Shown here in pieces: positions 1-5,255 of a stretch of 10,126 nucleotides of DNA. The stretch covers positions 7,833 to 17,958 of the forward strand of contig DBDE01000021.1 of assembly GCA_002293425.1 (NCBI GenBank), in the 5' to 3' direction. How positions within the stretch are numbered: the first letter of the stretch is position 1; each line of letters opens with the position of its first letter. This DNA comes from Alistipes sp. UBA940. Lineage in GTDB: Bacteria > Bacteroidota > Bacteroidia > Bacteroidales > Rikenellaceae. Position numbers and translations under genes: made by a program. Below the pieces are notes generated by a model. The model did not search any database. It worked only from the letters and a program-made list of their open reading frames with translations, and was not told where the DNA came from.

Positions 1-135
1 GGCGGGTCATCCTCACCTCGGCAACCGACGCCAAGCCGAGTGGCAAGGGTGCTTGCACCAGCTTGCCCGAGGTGCGAAGGAGGAAGGCAACGCCAAATCA
101 AGCAAGCTTGTTTGCCCTCGCCTCGTCGACAATTC
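1..135. repeat. Gene-free stretch dense in inverted repeats downstream of ribF
   Basis: No convincing gene is seen here. CTCGGC at 17-22 pairs with GCCGAG at 35-40. GGCAAG at 42-47 pairs with CTTGCC at 62-67, enclosing GGTG (48-51) and CACC (56-59). CCTCGG at 16-21 can alternatively pair with CCGAGG at 67-72. CAAGCTTG near 103-110 is a perfect palindrome. No T-tract follows any hairpin, so it is not an ordinary terminator. One minus-strand frame stays open throughout, but it has no plausible start or family resemblance. The dense, competing inverted repeats resemble a dispersed intergenic repeat element. Copy number cannot be judged from one window. Confidence 0.45.
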
Positions 136-720
136 TTAACTCTCCAACTTCCGTCCTAACATTTTCTCGGCCAGGTGATGATCGCCGTGCGCAAGGGCTT
201 CGCGAATAGCCGTCGACGAGACCTTTTCGATGCCGTCGATCGAAAATTTCGACGCTTCGTGAACCCGAAAACCATACTCCCTGCCCAATTCGCGCAGCTG
301 CTCCACCCCACCCTCGCGATCACGCCCCAGCCGGTGGTTATACCCCACCACCAGCTCCGCCATCCCGAGCCAGCCCACCAGAACATCGCGCACAAACTCC
401 CGGGCACTCAGTCCCCGCATCGTCTCGTCGAACGGCAACACCACCATCGTGTCGATGCCCTCTTTTTCGATAAGCAACTGCTTGTCTATCAGCGAAGTAA
501 GCTCGCGAATCTCAACCAAAGGTTCAACTCGCCGACGCGGATGTTCGGCAAAAGTCACCACCACACTCTCTCCCTCCGCCAGCCGCGCTCGCGCCCGCAA
601 CTCGGCCAGCAGATGAAGGTGCCCCCGATGCACACCATCGAACGAGCCCACCGTTATCACAGTGGGCGTCGCCGAAAGGGGGGAACAATCGCTCCCATTA
701 TCAATAGTTAAAACCCTCAC
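136..720 (-). CDS. ribF: RibF-type FAD synthetase (FMN adenylyltransferase), single domain, lacks riboflavin kinase
   Basis: Predicted to transfer AMP from ATP to FMN to make FAD in the cytoplasm. The nucleotidyltransferase motif GSFDGVHRGH lies near residue 25, the GYNHRLGRDREGG segment matches the usual GYDFRFGxxRxG loop, and SSTAIREAL near the end is the family's SSTxIRxxL motif. The start is taken as GTG at 720, 10 bases after the upstream stop; TTG at 726 is an alternative. This gives 194 residues. Bifunctional RibF proteins are about 300 residues, with a C-terminal riboflavin kinase domain. Here the frame stops at LGRKLES, exactly at the usual domain junction, and no kinase sequence is seen in any frame of the remaining 135 bases. 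It is either a natural single-domain FAD synthetase or a C-terminally truncated ribF. Probably co-transcribed with the GIN protein gene. Confidence 0.85.
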   Translation of the reverse strand: MRVLTIDNGSDCSPLSATPTVITVGSFDGVHRGHLHLLAELRARARLAEGESVVVTFAEHPRRRVEPLVEIRELTSLIDKQLLIEKEGIDTMVVLPFDETMRGLSAREFVRDVLVGWLGMAELVVGYNHRLGRDREGGVEQLRELGREYGFRVHEASKFSIDGIEKVSSTAIREALAHGDHHLAEKMLGRKLES

Positions 721-730
721 TATCAACCGT

Positions 731-1513
731 TTAATCCATCTTGCGGATCGACCCGCCGCTCGAACTGCTGATCCTCGATTGGGTGGGCGAACCCTTATAG
801 CGAATCGACCCGCCACTCGACGCCGACGCCGAAATAGCGTCCGAAACCGCAATCTCCACCGACCCTGCGCTCGAAGTCTCCACATCAGCCCGACGAGCCA
901 TCAACTCGGAGCCCCTGAAACTCGCCGCACTGTTCGCTTCGACATCCACACTGCCCGTCTCGCCCGAAATCCGACAGATCGCCGCACTCGAAAGTTCAAC
1001 GTCCACATCGCCGCAAACCACCGCCAACGAGCAAACCGCCGCACTCGACAATTCGACACTCAACTCGCGACTCTCCACCGGAACCGAAATGTTACCCGCG
1101 CTCGAAGCGTCGATTTCCACTTCGTGGCCCGTGATCGCGGTGTCGCTCTCGATCCTGCCCGCCGAACTCACCCTGAGTTTCGTTAAATTGGGGCTCAGAG
1201 GCATTGTAACCACGGTTTCGACCTTCAATTGGCCGATATTCATATTGCGCGGAGTGTAGGTTACTTCCACCTTGCCGTCGCGCTCAACGATCGACACGTG
1301 GGGCAAAAGTTTTTCGTCCGCCTTGATGGTGCCCGTGCCGTCGGTCGACGGAACGAGTATCACCCTGATCCCGCGCGCAACGGATAACTCCCTGTAAGTC
1401 AGCGAAATATCGAATTCACCATGAGCAACTCTTCCGCTTCCGCGAATAACCATTGCACTAACTGCGACGGTCGATGCGACCACCAACAAAACAATCAAAA
1501 TCCACTTCTTCAT
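731..1513 (-). CDS. GIN-domain (DUF2807) cell-surface beta-solenoid protein
   Basis: Bacteroidota proteins with the putative auto-transporter adhesin head GIN domain are exported and of unknown function. The ATG at 1513 is chosen because it starts a classic signal peptide (MKKW, then a hydrophobic core ending near VSA). A TTG eight codons upstream would lie in the promoter box. The mature protein opens with the typical GIN start (FDISLTYRELSVARGIRVIL), followed by beta-rich sequence. From about residue 116 a motif SSA or SSG returns at about 116, 137, 156, 175, 194, 214, 232 and 251, so roughly every 19 residues, as expected for rungs of a beta-solenoid. There are three cysteines (about 161, 167, 180) and no lipobox. 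Length is 260 residues, usual for the family. Ten bases separate its stop from the ribF start. Function is not known; surface or periplasmic location is inferred. Confidence 0.85.
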   Translation of the reverse strand: MKKWILIVLLVVASTVAVSAMVIRGSGRVAHGEFDISLTYRELSVARGIRVILVPSTDGTGTIKADEKLLPHVSIVERDGKVEVTYTPRNMNIGQLKVETVVTMPLSPNLTKLRVSSAGRIESDTAITGHEVEIDASSAGNISVPVESRELSVELSSAAVCSLAVVCGDVDVELSSAAICRISGETGSVDVEANSAASFRGSELMARRADVETSSAGSVEIAVSDAISASASSGGSIRYKGSPTQSRISSSSGGSIRKMD

Positions 1514-1534
1514 AACATATAGTATTTGGTTATG

Positions 1535-1542
1535 CAAAGATA
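1535..1542 (-). promoter_or_regulatory. Putative -7 promoter box (TATCTTTG) for GIN gene/ribF
   Basis: On the minus strand TATCTTTG matches the Bacteroidota -7 consensus TAnnTTTG. It lies 21 bases upstream of the ATG at 1513, giving a 5' leader of roughly 15 nt. No clear -33 TTG is present. Confidence 0.6.
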
Positions 1543-1565
1543 TATATACTTTTCGAAATAAATGC

Positions 1566-1573
1566 TATCTTTG
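1566..1573 (+). promoter_or_regulatory. Putative -7 promoter box (TATCTTTG) for HAD gene
   Basis: TATCTTTG matches TAnnTTTG and is identical to the box of the divergent gene 23 bases away. It ends 14 bases before the ATG at 1588, so the leader would be under 10 nt. The box overlaps an in-frame GTG at 1573, which argues against that GTG as the start. Confidence 0.6.
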
Positions 1574-1587
1574 TGAAAAATTTTTCG

Positions 1588-2253
1588 ATGTTTAGGGGTG
1601 CGATATTCGATATGGACGGCGTTTTGGTCGACAGTATGCCGATCCATTTAAAGGCTTTCGGCGCAACGGCGGCGCGCTATGGTGTTGATTTTCAGGCAGA
1701 TAAGGTGATGGCACTGTCGGGTATGGGCAACCGCGAATTTTTTCGCGCCCTGTTTCCCGCCGACGTTCTCGAACAGGTCGGTTGGCAGCGGTTGGCGCAG
1801 GAAAAAGAGGCCCTTTATCGCGAAATTTTTGCCGCCGAACTCGCTCCGATGGCGGGTTTGATGGACTTTTTGAACGAACTTCGGACGGCGGGGATACGCA
1901 TTGCGGTGGGCACTTCGGCACCGACGGCCAATATGGATTTTGTCTTCGACGGGCTCGGGATTCGCCCCTTTTTCGACGCGATTGTGAACGGCGATATGGT
2001 CGCTCGTACTAAGCCCGATCCGGAAATTTACACGCTGGCGGTCAGCAAATTGGGCCTCTCGGCGGATGAGTGTTTGGTGTTCGAGGATGCGGTGATGGGA
2101 GTCGAGGCAGCCCGTCGTGCCGGCGTGAGGTGCGTCGCCCTCACCTCCTCCGTACCTGAAGCGATACTTCAACAAACGCCGGGTATCTCGCTGATAATCA
2201 ACGATTTTAGAGATGTGAATGTTCCGAGACTTCAGGAGCTATTCCCTCGATAA
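1588..2253 (+). CDS. HAD-superfamily subfamily IA phosphatase / beta-phosphoglucomutase-like
   Basis: A cytoplasmic phosphotransferase of the haloacid dehalogenase superfamily, with a helical cap inserted after motif I. Motif I is DMDGVLVDS (nucleophile Asp8, acid/base Asp10). Motif II is GTSAP (Thr109/Ser110). The motif III lysine is in TKPDPEIY (Lys142), and motif IV is VFEDAVMGVEAA (Glu166-Asp167). HLKAF after motif I resembles the beta-phosphoglucomutase cap entry, but the substrate cannot be assigned; small sugar phosphates are typical. The ATG at 1588 gives MFRGAIFDMDG, the usual short N terminus, and 221 residues, normal for the family. The upstream GTG at 1573 lies in the promoter box. 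Monocistronic: divergent from the GIN gene and convergent with tamL. Confidence 0.9.
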   Translation: MFRGAIFDMDGVLVDSMPIHLKAFGATAARYGVDFQADKVMALSGMGNREFFRALFPADVLEQVGWQRLAQEKEALYREIFAAELAPMAGLMDFLNELRTAGIRIAVGTSAPTANMDFVFDGLGIRPFFDAIVNGDMVARTKPDPEIYTLAVSKLGLSADECLVFEDAVMGVEAARRAGVRCVALTSSVPEAILQQTPGISLIINDFRDVNVPRLQELFPR

Positions 2254-2255
2254 AG

Positions 2256-2377
2256 GACGATTTTTCGTCAAAAGGGCTCAGATTTTGCGCTGAACGAAAT
2301 TTCGAAGGCGAGGATAGTACATAAGGTACAGACTCGCCTGAGAAATGAGGAGGCGTGAAAGATGAGTGCTTTTCACG
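2256..2377. repeat. Convergent intergenic region with a cluster of inverted repeats
   Basis: The gap between the HAD and tamL stops carries GACGA/TCGTC (2256-2260, 2265-2269, TTTT loop), a perfect palindrome CGAAATTTCG (2295-2304), GGCGAG/CTCGCC (2307-2312, 2333-2338) enclosing GTAC/GTAC (2317-2320, 2326-2329), and CGTGAAA/TTTCACG (2354-2360, 2371-2377). None has a proper T-tract, so terminator function for either gene is uncertain. A minus-strand frame runs open through it but looks like no known protein. It may be a dispersed intergenic repeat; only a genome-wide comparison can tell. Confidence 0.4.
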
Positions 2378-2382
2378 GCAAA

Positions 2383-4566
2383 TCAGAACGGATACCCCAC
2401 CCCGAAATTCAACGCCGTATCCTTCCATTGAAAATGGTCGATCCACCGCTCGCCGAAGGGCCGCCCAGGGTTGTGAAGCTGCACGCCCCAATCGAGCCTC
2501 AGCACCACTAAGCGCAGATCGACGCGCACCCCGAAACCCGTGTTGAAGCCCAATTGACGATGGAAATTGCGCAGCCGGAATACCGCCTCGTCGGGATATT
2601 CGTCGGGTTTGGAGCGCATAAACCAGATGTTTCCCACGTCGAAAAACAGCGCGCCGTTGACCGTGCCGGCCATCGGAAAACGCAGCTCCAGATTGGCCTC
2701 CAGCTTCACGTCGCCCATCTGCGCGGGATAATTTTGCCGTTCATAAAGAGCCGTTCCGGGCCCCAAAGTGCGGACCGCCCAACCGCGCATCGAGTTCACC
2801 CCGCCTGCAAAAAACAGTTTTTCGAATGGCGGCGAAGTGGAGTTCCCATACGAATAAATCGCCCCTGCCTGCACTCTGTACGCGATCGCAGTGCGCGGAG
2901 CAAGCATAATTTTGTGCGAAAAACTGCCCTCGCCGCGCACATATTGCGAGAACCGAATGCCGAAAATTTTGTCGGTGAACGCGCTCAGTAAATTGCCCGT
3001 CGTCTCGAAATTTATGCGCGCCACGACCGCCCCTGCGTCGAGGTTACGGGGCTGATTATTAAACACATAGCTCCCCGAAAGTCCGGCTACGAGCTGATCG
3101 GCGTAACTCGCCACAAGGTACGGATTGTTCAATTGTTGGCTGAACGTGGGGTCGATGTGCCCCATACGGATGAGGTTGATGTCGAGCGGCCGCAGGGTCA
3201 GATTTTGCCATCGGCCGATGCTCCACGTGGTGCCCCAACTGAGACCGAAAAGTGCGCGCGAATAGTATACTCTATCTTGCCAATTGGCTGATAATGAGAC
3301 AGTTGACGGATGCGGAAAGGTGAGCGAAACTTCCGCTCCGAGCTCGTACGAAAGTTTGCGCTCGCTCGATTTCAGGAACTCGAAACCGGCCGTCAGTGAA
3401 CCCTCGAACAGCTCGGCTCCGCGAAAAGCGTTGCGATTTTGATAGCTCAGCGTGGTTCGCAGGCCGTAGAAACTCGACGTCGTGCTGCCCTCCATCTCGA
3501 TCCCGAAACTTTGGCGAAGCGCGGGTGTTAACTTGATGTAAGCGTTTAATTTTTGTATGCTATCTTGCTGATTATCAGCGGGTTGAAAAAACGTATTTGC
3601 TGTTCGAAAAGTTCCCAGCCGCATCAATTTCCGCGAAGTTTCGGCCGCCGTCGAACCCGAATAGAGCGAATCGGTGTGAAGTTCTATCGCCCGCCGAAGC
3701 ACCTTGGGGCGCACATTTTGGCGATCGCGAAAAACGATGTTCAACCCCTCGCGGGCGATAGTGTCGGTCGGCGGCGCGCTCGTTTCGACCGTGATTTCGC
3801 CCAACCGATAAACCTTGTGGTTCTCATATTCTGGCGTCCCGTCGGCAAAGTAATCCTTCAACTTTCTGCGGATAACCATTTCAATATCAACAAGTTGCGC
3901 CTTGCGAGTCGAATCGGCAACGTAGGCAATATGGCTGACATTGAAGTCGAAATAGCCTCGATCGCGCAGATTTTTCACAACCCGCGCACGCTCAGCATCC
4001 AACGTCTCGACGTCGAAAATGTCGCCTCGGTGAAGCAGCGTCGCGGTCGTATCGGCCATAATCTGAGGCGCCAGAAGCGAGTCTCGGAAAACGTATGAAA
4101 TATTGCCTATTCGCGACGCAACTCCCTGATTAACAGCGTAATAGACCTTCACTTTTCGTCCGCGCAATGTATCCACCGAAGCCGTCACTACGCCCGAAAA
4201 AAATCCGCGCGAACGAACATAAGTCTGCAAAAAATCGACCGACCGCGCCGTTTCGTCCGCATCCCAAATCGCCACCGGATCGCCCGTTCGCCGCAAAAAC
4301 CGGTTCCAACCGTTCTCTTTTTCGGGGTCGGCCTGGGCATAAAGCCACGCATAAAAGTTGGTCCCAAGGAACCGCCGATTGGGCGATTGCTGAACGTAAC
4401 GACTTAACTCTGAGGCAGTTACGCGCTCTTTTCGCGACACCGAACGATCGACCTCAATGATATTCCGGCGCAGCAGATATTGCCCCTCGGGAATCCGCCG
4501 CGTCACCCCGCACGAACTCGCCAGAGCCGCCAGCACAACAAAAATCAACCCTTTTCGCCAAAACAT
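2383..4566 (-). CDS. tamL: TamL, lipoprotein-type TamA/BamA-family outer membrane assembly protein
   Basis: An Omp85-family protein thought to help insert or assemble outer membrane proteins. Bacteroidota carry a lipidated TamA variant called TamL. Residues 1-18 form a signal peptide with lipobox LASSC (Cys19), followed by VTRRIPEGQYLL, a typical opening for this group. POTRA-like segments can be seen at about 27-95, 150-245 (the GDIFDVETLDAER helix leading to RDRGYFDF) and 252-346 (YRLGEITVET to LRRLGTFR-like MRLGTFR). The beta-barrel occupies about 352-727. The Omp85 signature FFAGGVNSMRGW is at 585-596, and the protein ends in a beta-signal with terminal Phe727 (FGVGYPF). At 727 residues it is full length. 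The signal peptide fixes the ATG at 4566. A strong terminator upstream separates it from the lipoprotein gene, so it needs its own promoter in the 34 bases before the ATG. Confidence 0.9.
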   Translation of the reverse strand: MFWRKGLIFVVLAALASSCGVTRRIPEGQYLLRRNIIEVDRSVSRKERVTASELSRYVQQSPNRRFLGTNFYAWLYAQADPEKENGWNRFLRRTGDPVAIWDADETARSVDFLQTYVRSRGFFSGVVTASVDTLRGRKVKVYYAVNQGVASRIGNISYVFRDSLLAPQIMADTTATLLHRGDIFDVETLDAERARVVKNLRDRGYFDFNVSHIAYVADSTRKAQLVDIEMVIRRKLKDYFADGTPEYENHKVYRLGEITVETSAPPTDTIAREGLNIVFRDRQNVRPKVLRRAIELHTDSLYSGSTAAETSRKLMRLGTFRTANTFFQPADNQQDSIQKLNAYIKLTPALRQSFGIEMEGSTTSSFYGLRTTLSYQNRNAFRGAELFEGSLTAGFEFLKSSERKLSYELGAEVSLTFPHPSTVSLSANWQDRVYYSRALFGLSWGTTWSIGRWQNLTLRPLDINLIRMGHIDPTFSQQLNNPYLVASYADQLVAGLSGSYVFNNQPRNLDAGAVVARINFETTGNLLSAFTDKIFGIRFSQYVRGEGSFSHKIMLAPRTAIAYRVQAGAIYSYGNSTSPPFEKLFFAGGVNSMRGWAVRTLGPGTALYERQNYPAQMGDVKLEANLELRFPMAGTVNGALFFDVGNIWFMRSKPDEYPDEAVFRLRNFHRQLGFNTGFGVRVDLRLVVLRLDWGVQLHNPGRPFGERWIDHFQWKDTALNFGVGYPF

Positions 4567-4570
4567 CCCG

Positions 4571-4578
4571 CAAAAATA
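4571..4578 (-). promoter_or_regulatory. Putative -7 promoter box (TATTTTTG) for tamL
   Basis: On the minus strand TATTTTTG fits TAnnTTTG and ends only 4 bases before the tamL ATG. If used, transcription would start at or next to the ATG, giving a leaderless mRNA. The only other room for a promoter overlaps the terminator at 4601-4633. Confidence 0.5.
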
Positions 4579-4600
4579 GGAAGAATTTTCGTAAGGAATT

Positions 4601-4633
4601 AAAAAAGGCGGCCATAAATTGACCGCCTTTTTT
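4601..4633 (-). terminator. Rho-independent terminator after the small lipoprotein gene
   Basis: AAAAAAGGCGG at 4601-4611 pairs perfectly with CCGCCTTTTTT at 4623-4633 around an 11-base loop. It lies 14 bases beyond the lipoprotein stop on the minus strand and has a T6 run on that strand. The symmetric A/T flanks would allow it to work in both directions. Confidence 0.88.
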
Positions 4634-4646
4634 GTATAGCCTGATT

Positions 4647-5003
4647 CTACTTTTTTGTCAGAGCATAAATAGTCTCTCCCGACGAAGTGTTTACTACATT
4701 CATTCGGTTGCCGTCTATATAGCCCCGTAATTCTGCGTTGTCAGGATCGGTTGGGTACATAGTTACGTTCGGGTGATTGTACTCGTATGTGTAGTCATTT
4801 GATACCGCAAGAGGGCTGTTCGCAATATCTACAAATACGTTGCAATTAATGGCAGATTGAAAGGTTAGTCTTGCGATTGTTCCATTCGATTCGACTTCTT
4901 CCCATACTGTACCCGATAAAGACGGCGCGTTATTTTCGTCTTTACTACACCCTGCTAATGCGACTGCGACGATTGCCATAACGGCGAATAAAAATTTCTT
5001 CAT
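4647..5003 (-). CDS. Small hypothetical lipoprotein, possibly surface-exposed
   Basis: A 118-residue protein of unknown function. Residues 1-18 are a lipoprotein signal peptide (MKKFLFAVMA, hydrophobic core, lipobox ALAGC with Cys19). The residues after Cys19, SKDENN, are acidic and polar, which resembles the Bacteroidota export signal that sends lipoproteins to the cell surface. The rest (GTVWEEVESNGTIARLTFQS and onward) is short beta strands and loops, like the small lipocalin-like lipoproteins common in gut Bacteroidota. I cannot assign it firmly to that family. It is visibly richer in A/T than its neighbours. It lies downstream of the candidate RNA gene, with its own promoter box at 5047-5054 and a terminator after it, so it is probably monocistronic. 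Confidence 0.8.
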   Translation of the reverse strand: MKKFLFAVMAIVAVALAGCSKDENNAPSLSGTVWEEVESNGTIARLTFQSAINCNVFVDIANSPLAVSNDYTYEYNHPNVTMYPTDPDNAELRGYIDGNRMNVVNTSSGETIYALTKK

Positions 5004-5046
5004 TTTTTTTGTGTTTTATAGGTTTAGTTTGCAATAGTGCCTCTCT

Positions 5047-5054
5047 CAAACCTA
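5047..5054 (-). promoter_or_regulatory. Putative -7 promoter box (TAGGTTTG) for the small lipoprotein
   Basis: On the minus strand TAGGTTTG fits TAnnTTTG. It lies 8 bases past the T-tract of the upstream RNA terminator and 43 bases before the ATG at 5003, implying a leader of about 38 nt. Part of it overlaps the CCTAATCG arm (5051-5058) that is complementary to the 5' end of the RNA gene. Confidence 0.45.
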
Positions 5055-5061
5055 ATCGCAC

Positions 5062-5089
5062 AAAAAGGCGCGCACTCACGATGCACGCC
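5062..5089 (-). terminator. Rho-independent terminator of the candidate RNA
   Basis: On the minus strand GGCGTGCA (5089-5082) pairs with TGCGCGCC (5074-5067), with one G-U pair and a 7-base loop, followed by TTTTT (5066-5062). Its 5' arm shares GGCG with the basal stem of the RNA (5086-5089), so basal stem and terminator are mutually exclusive at those four bases. Confidence 0.75.
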
Positions 5090-5205
5090 ATCAGGGCTAC
5101 GACACCCCTATACTCCTGCAAAGCAAGCACGCACCAGCGCACTTGCCTAAATGGAGTATATGAGCCTCAGCTAATCAATGTCGTAGTTTGATGGCGATTA
5201 GGCTA
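5062..5205 (-). ncRNA. Candidate structured noncoding RNA, 6S-RNA-like fold
   Basis: Read on the minus strand, about 144 nt forms one long rod. CGCCATCA (5196-5189) pairs with TGATGGCG (5093-5086). CTACGACA (5186-5179) pairs with TGTCGTAG (5104-5097). TATACTCC (5160-5153) pairs with GGAGTATA (5116-5109). The apical hairpin is GCAAG (5146-5142) with CTTGC (5127-5123), extended inward by G-C and G-U pairs. All main stems are perfect. Between the second and third stems is an asymmetric bubble, 18 nt on the 5' side and GGGG on the 3' side. A -7 promoter box lies just upstream, and a hairpin with a U5 tract ends the unit. A long rod with a large central bubble is the hallmark of 6S RNA, and the bubble segment GCTGAGGCTCATAT is similar to the E. 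coli 6S bubble as I remember it. The alternative is a regulated leader of the downstream lipoprotein. Ends are approximate. Confidence 0.6.
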
Positions 5206-5210
5206 CGGTG

Positions 5211-5218
5211 CAAATATA
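5211..5218 (-). promoter_or_regulatory. Putative -7 promoter box (TATATTTG) for the candidate RNA
   Basis: On the minus strand TATATTTG fits TAnnTTTG and predicts a start about 5 nt downstream, near 5205, just before the first stem of the RNA. It is divergent from the hydrolase promoter box, with only AT-rich DNA (5219-5241) between them. Confidence 0.6.
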
Positions 5219-5241
5219 GTAATATTTCATAAATTTTTTAT

Positions 5242-5249
5242 TACCTTTG
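5242..5249 (+). promoter_or_regulatory. Putative -7 promoter box (TACCTTTG) for the hydrolase operon
   Basis: TACCTTTG fits TAnnTTTG and ends 6 bases before the ATG at 5256. Transcription would start at about the ATG itself, so the operon's mRNA may be leaderless. No Shine-Dalgarno site is present. Confidence 0.55.
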
Positions 5250-5255
5250 TCTTAG

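Noticed and set aside
1..135. Hairpins after ribF as its terminator
   Set aside because: No T-tract follows any of them on the minus strand.
721..885. Upstream in-frame extension of RibF (55 extra residues, very arginine-rich)
   Set aside because: It overlaps the GIN gene out of frame, has no family resemblance, and the RibF homology begins after the GTG at 720.
1573..1587. GTG at 1573 as the HAD start
   Set aside because: It overlaps the likely -7 promoter box, and the ATG at 1588 gives the standard short N terminus before the DxDG motif.
2207..2491. 94-residue minus-strand frame across the HAD/tamL gap
   Set aside because: It overlaps both genes out of frame and crosses the inverted repeats; no protein family resemblance.
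4945..5142. 65-residue minus-strand reading frame across the lipoprotein start and the RNA region
   Set aside because: It runs through the RNA stems and the terminator, overlaps the lipoprotein gene in another frame, and shows no protein features.
5047..5202. Small transposable element bounded by CCTAATCG/CGATTAGG inverted repeats
   Set aside because: The repeats are short, no flanking target duplication is seen, and the inner stems, promoter and terminator are better explained by an RNA gene.
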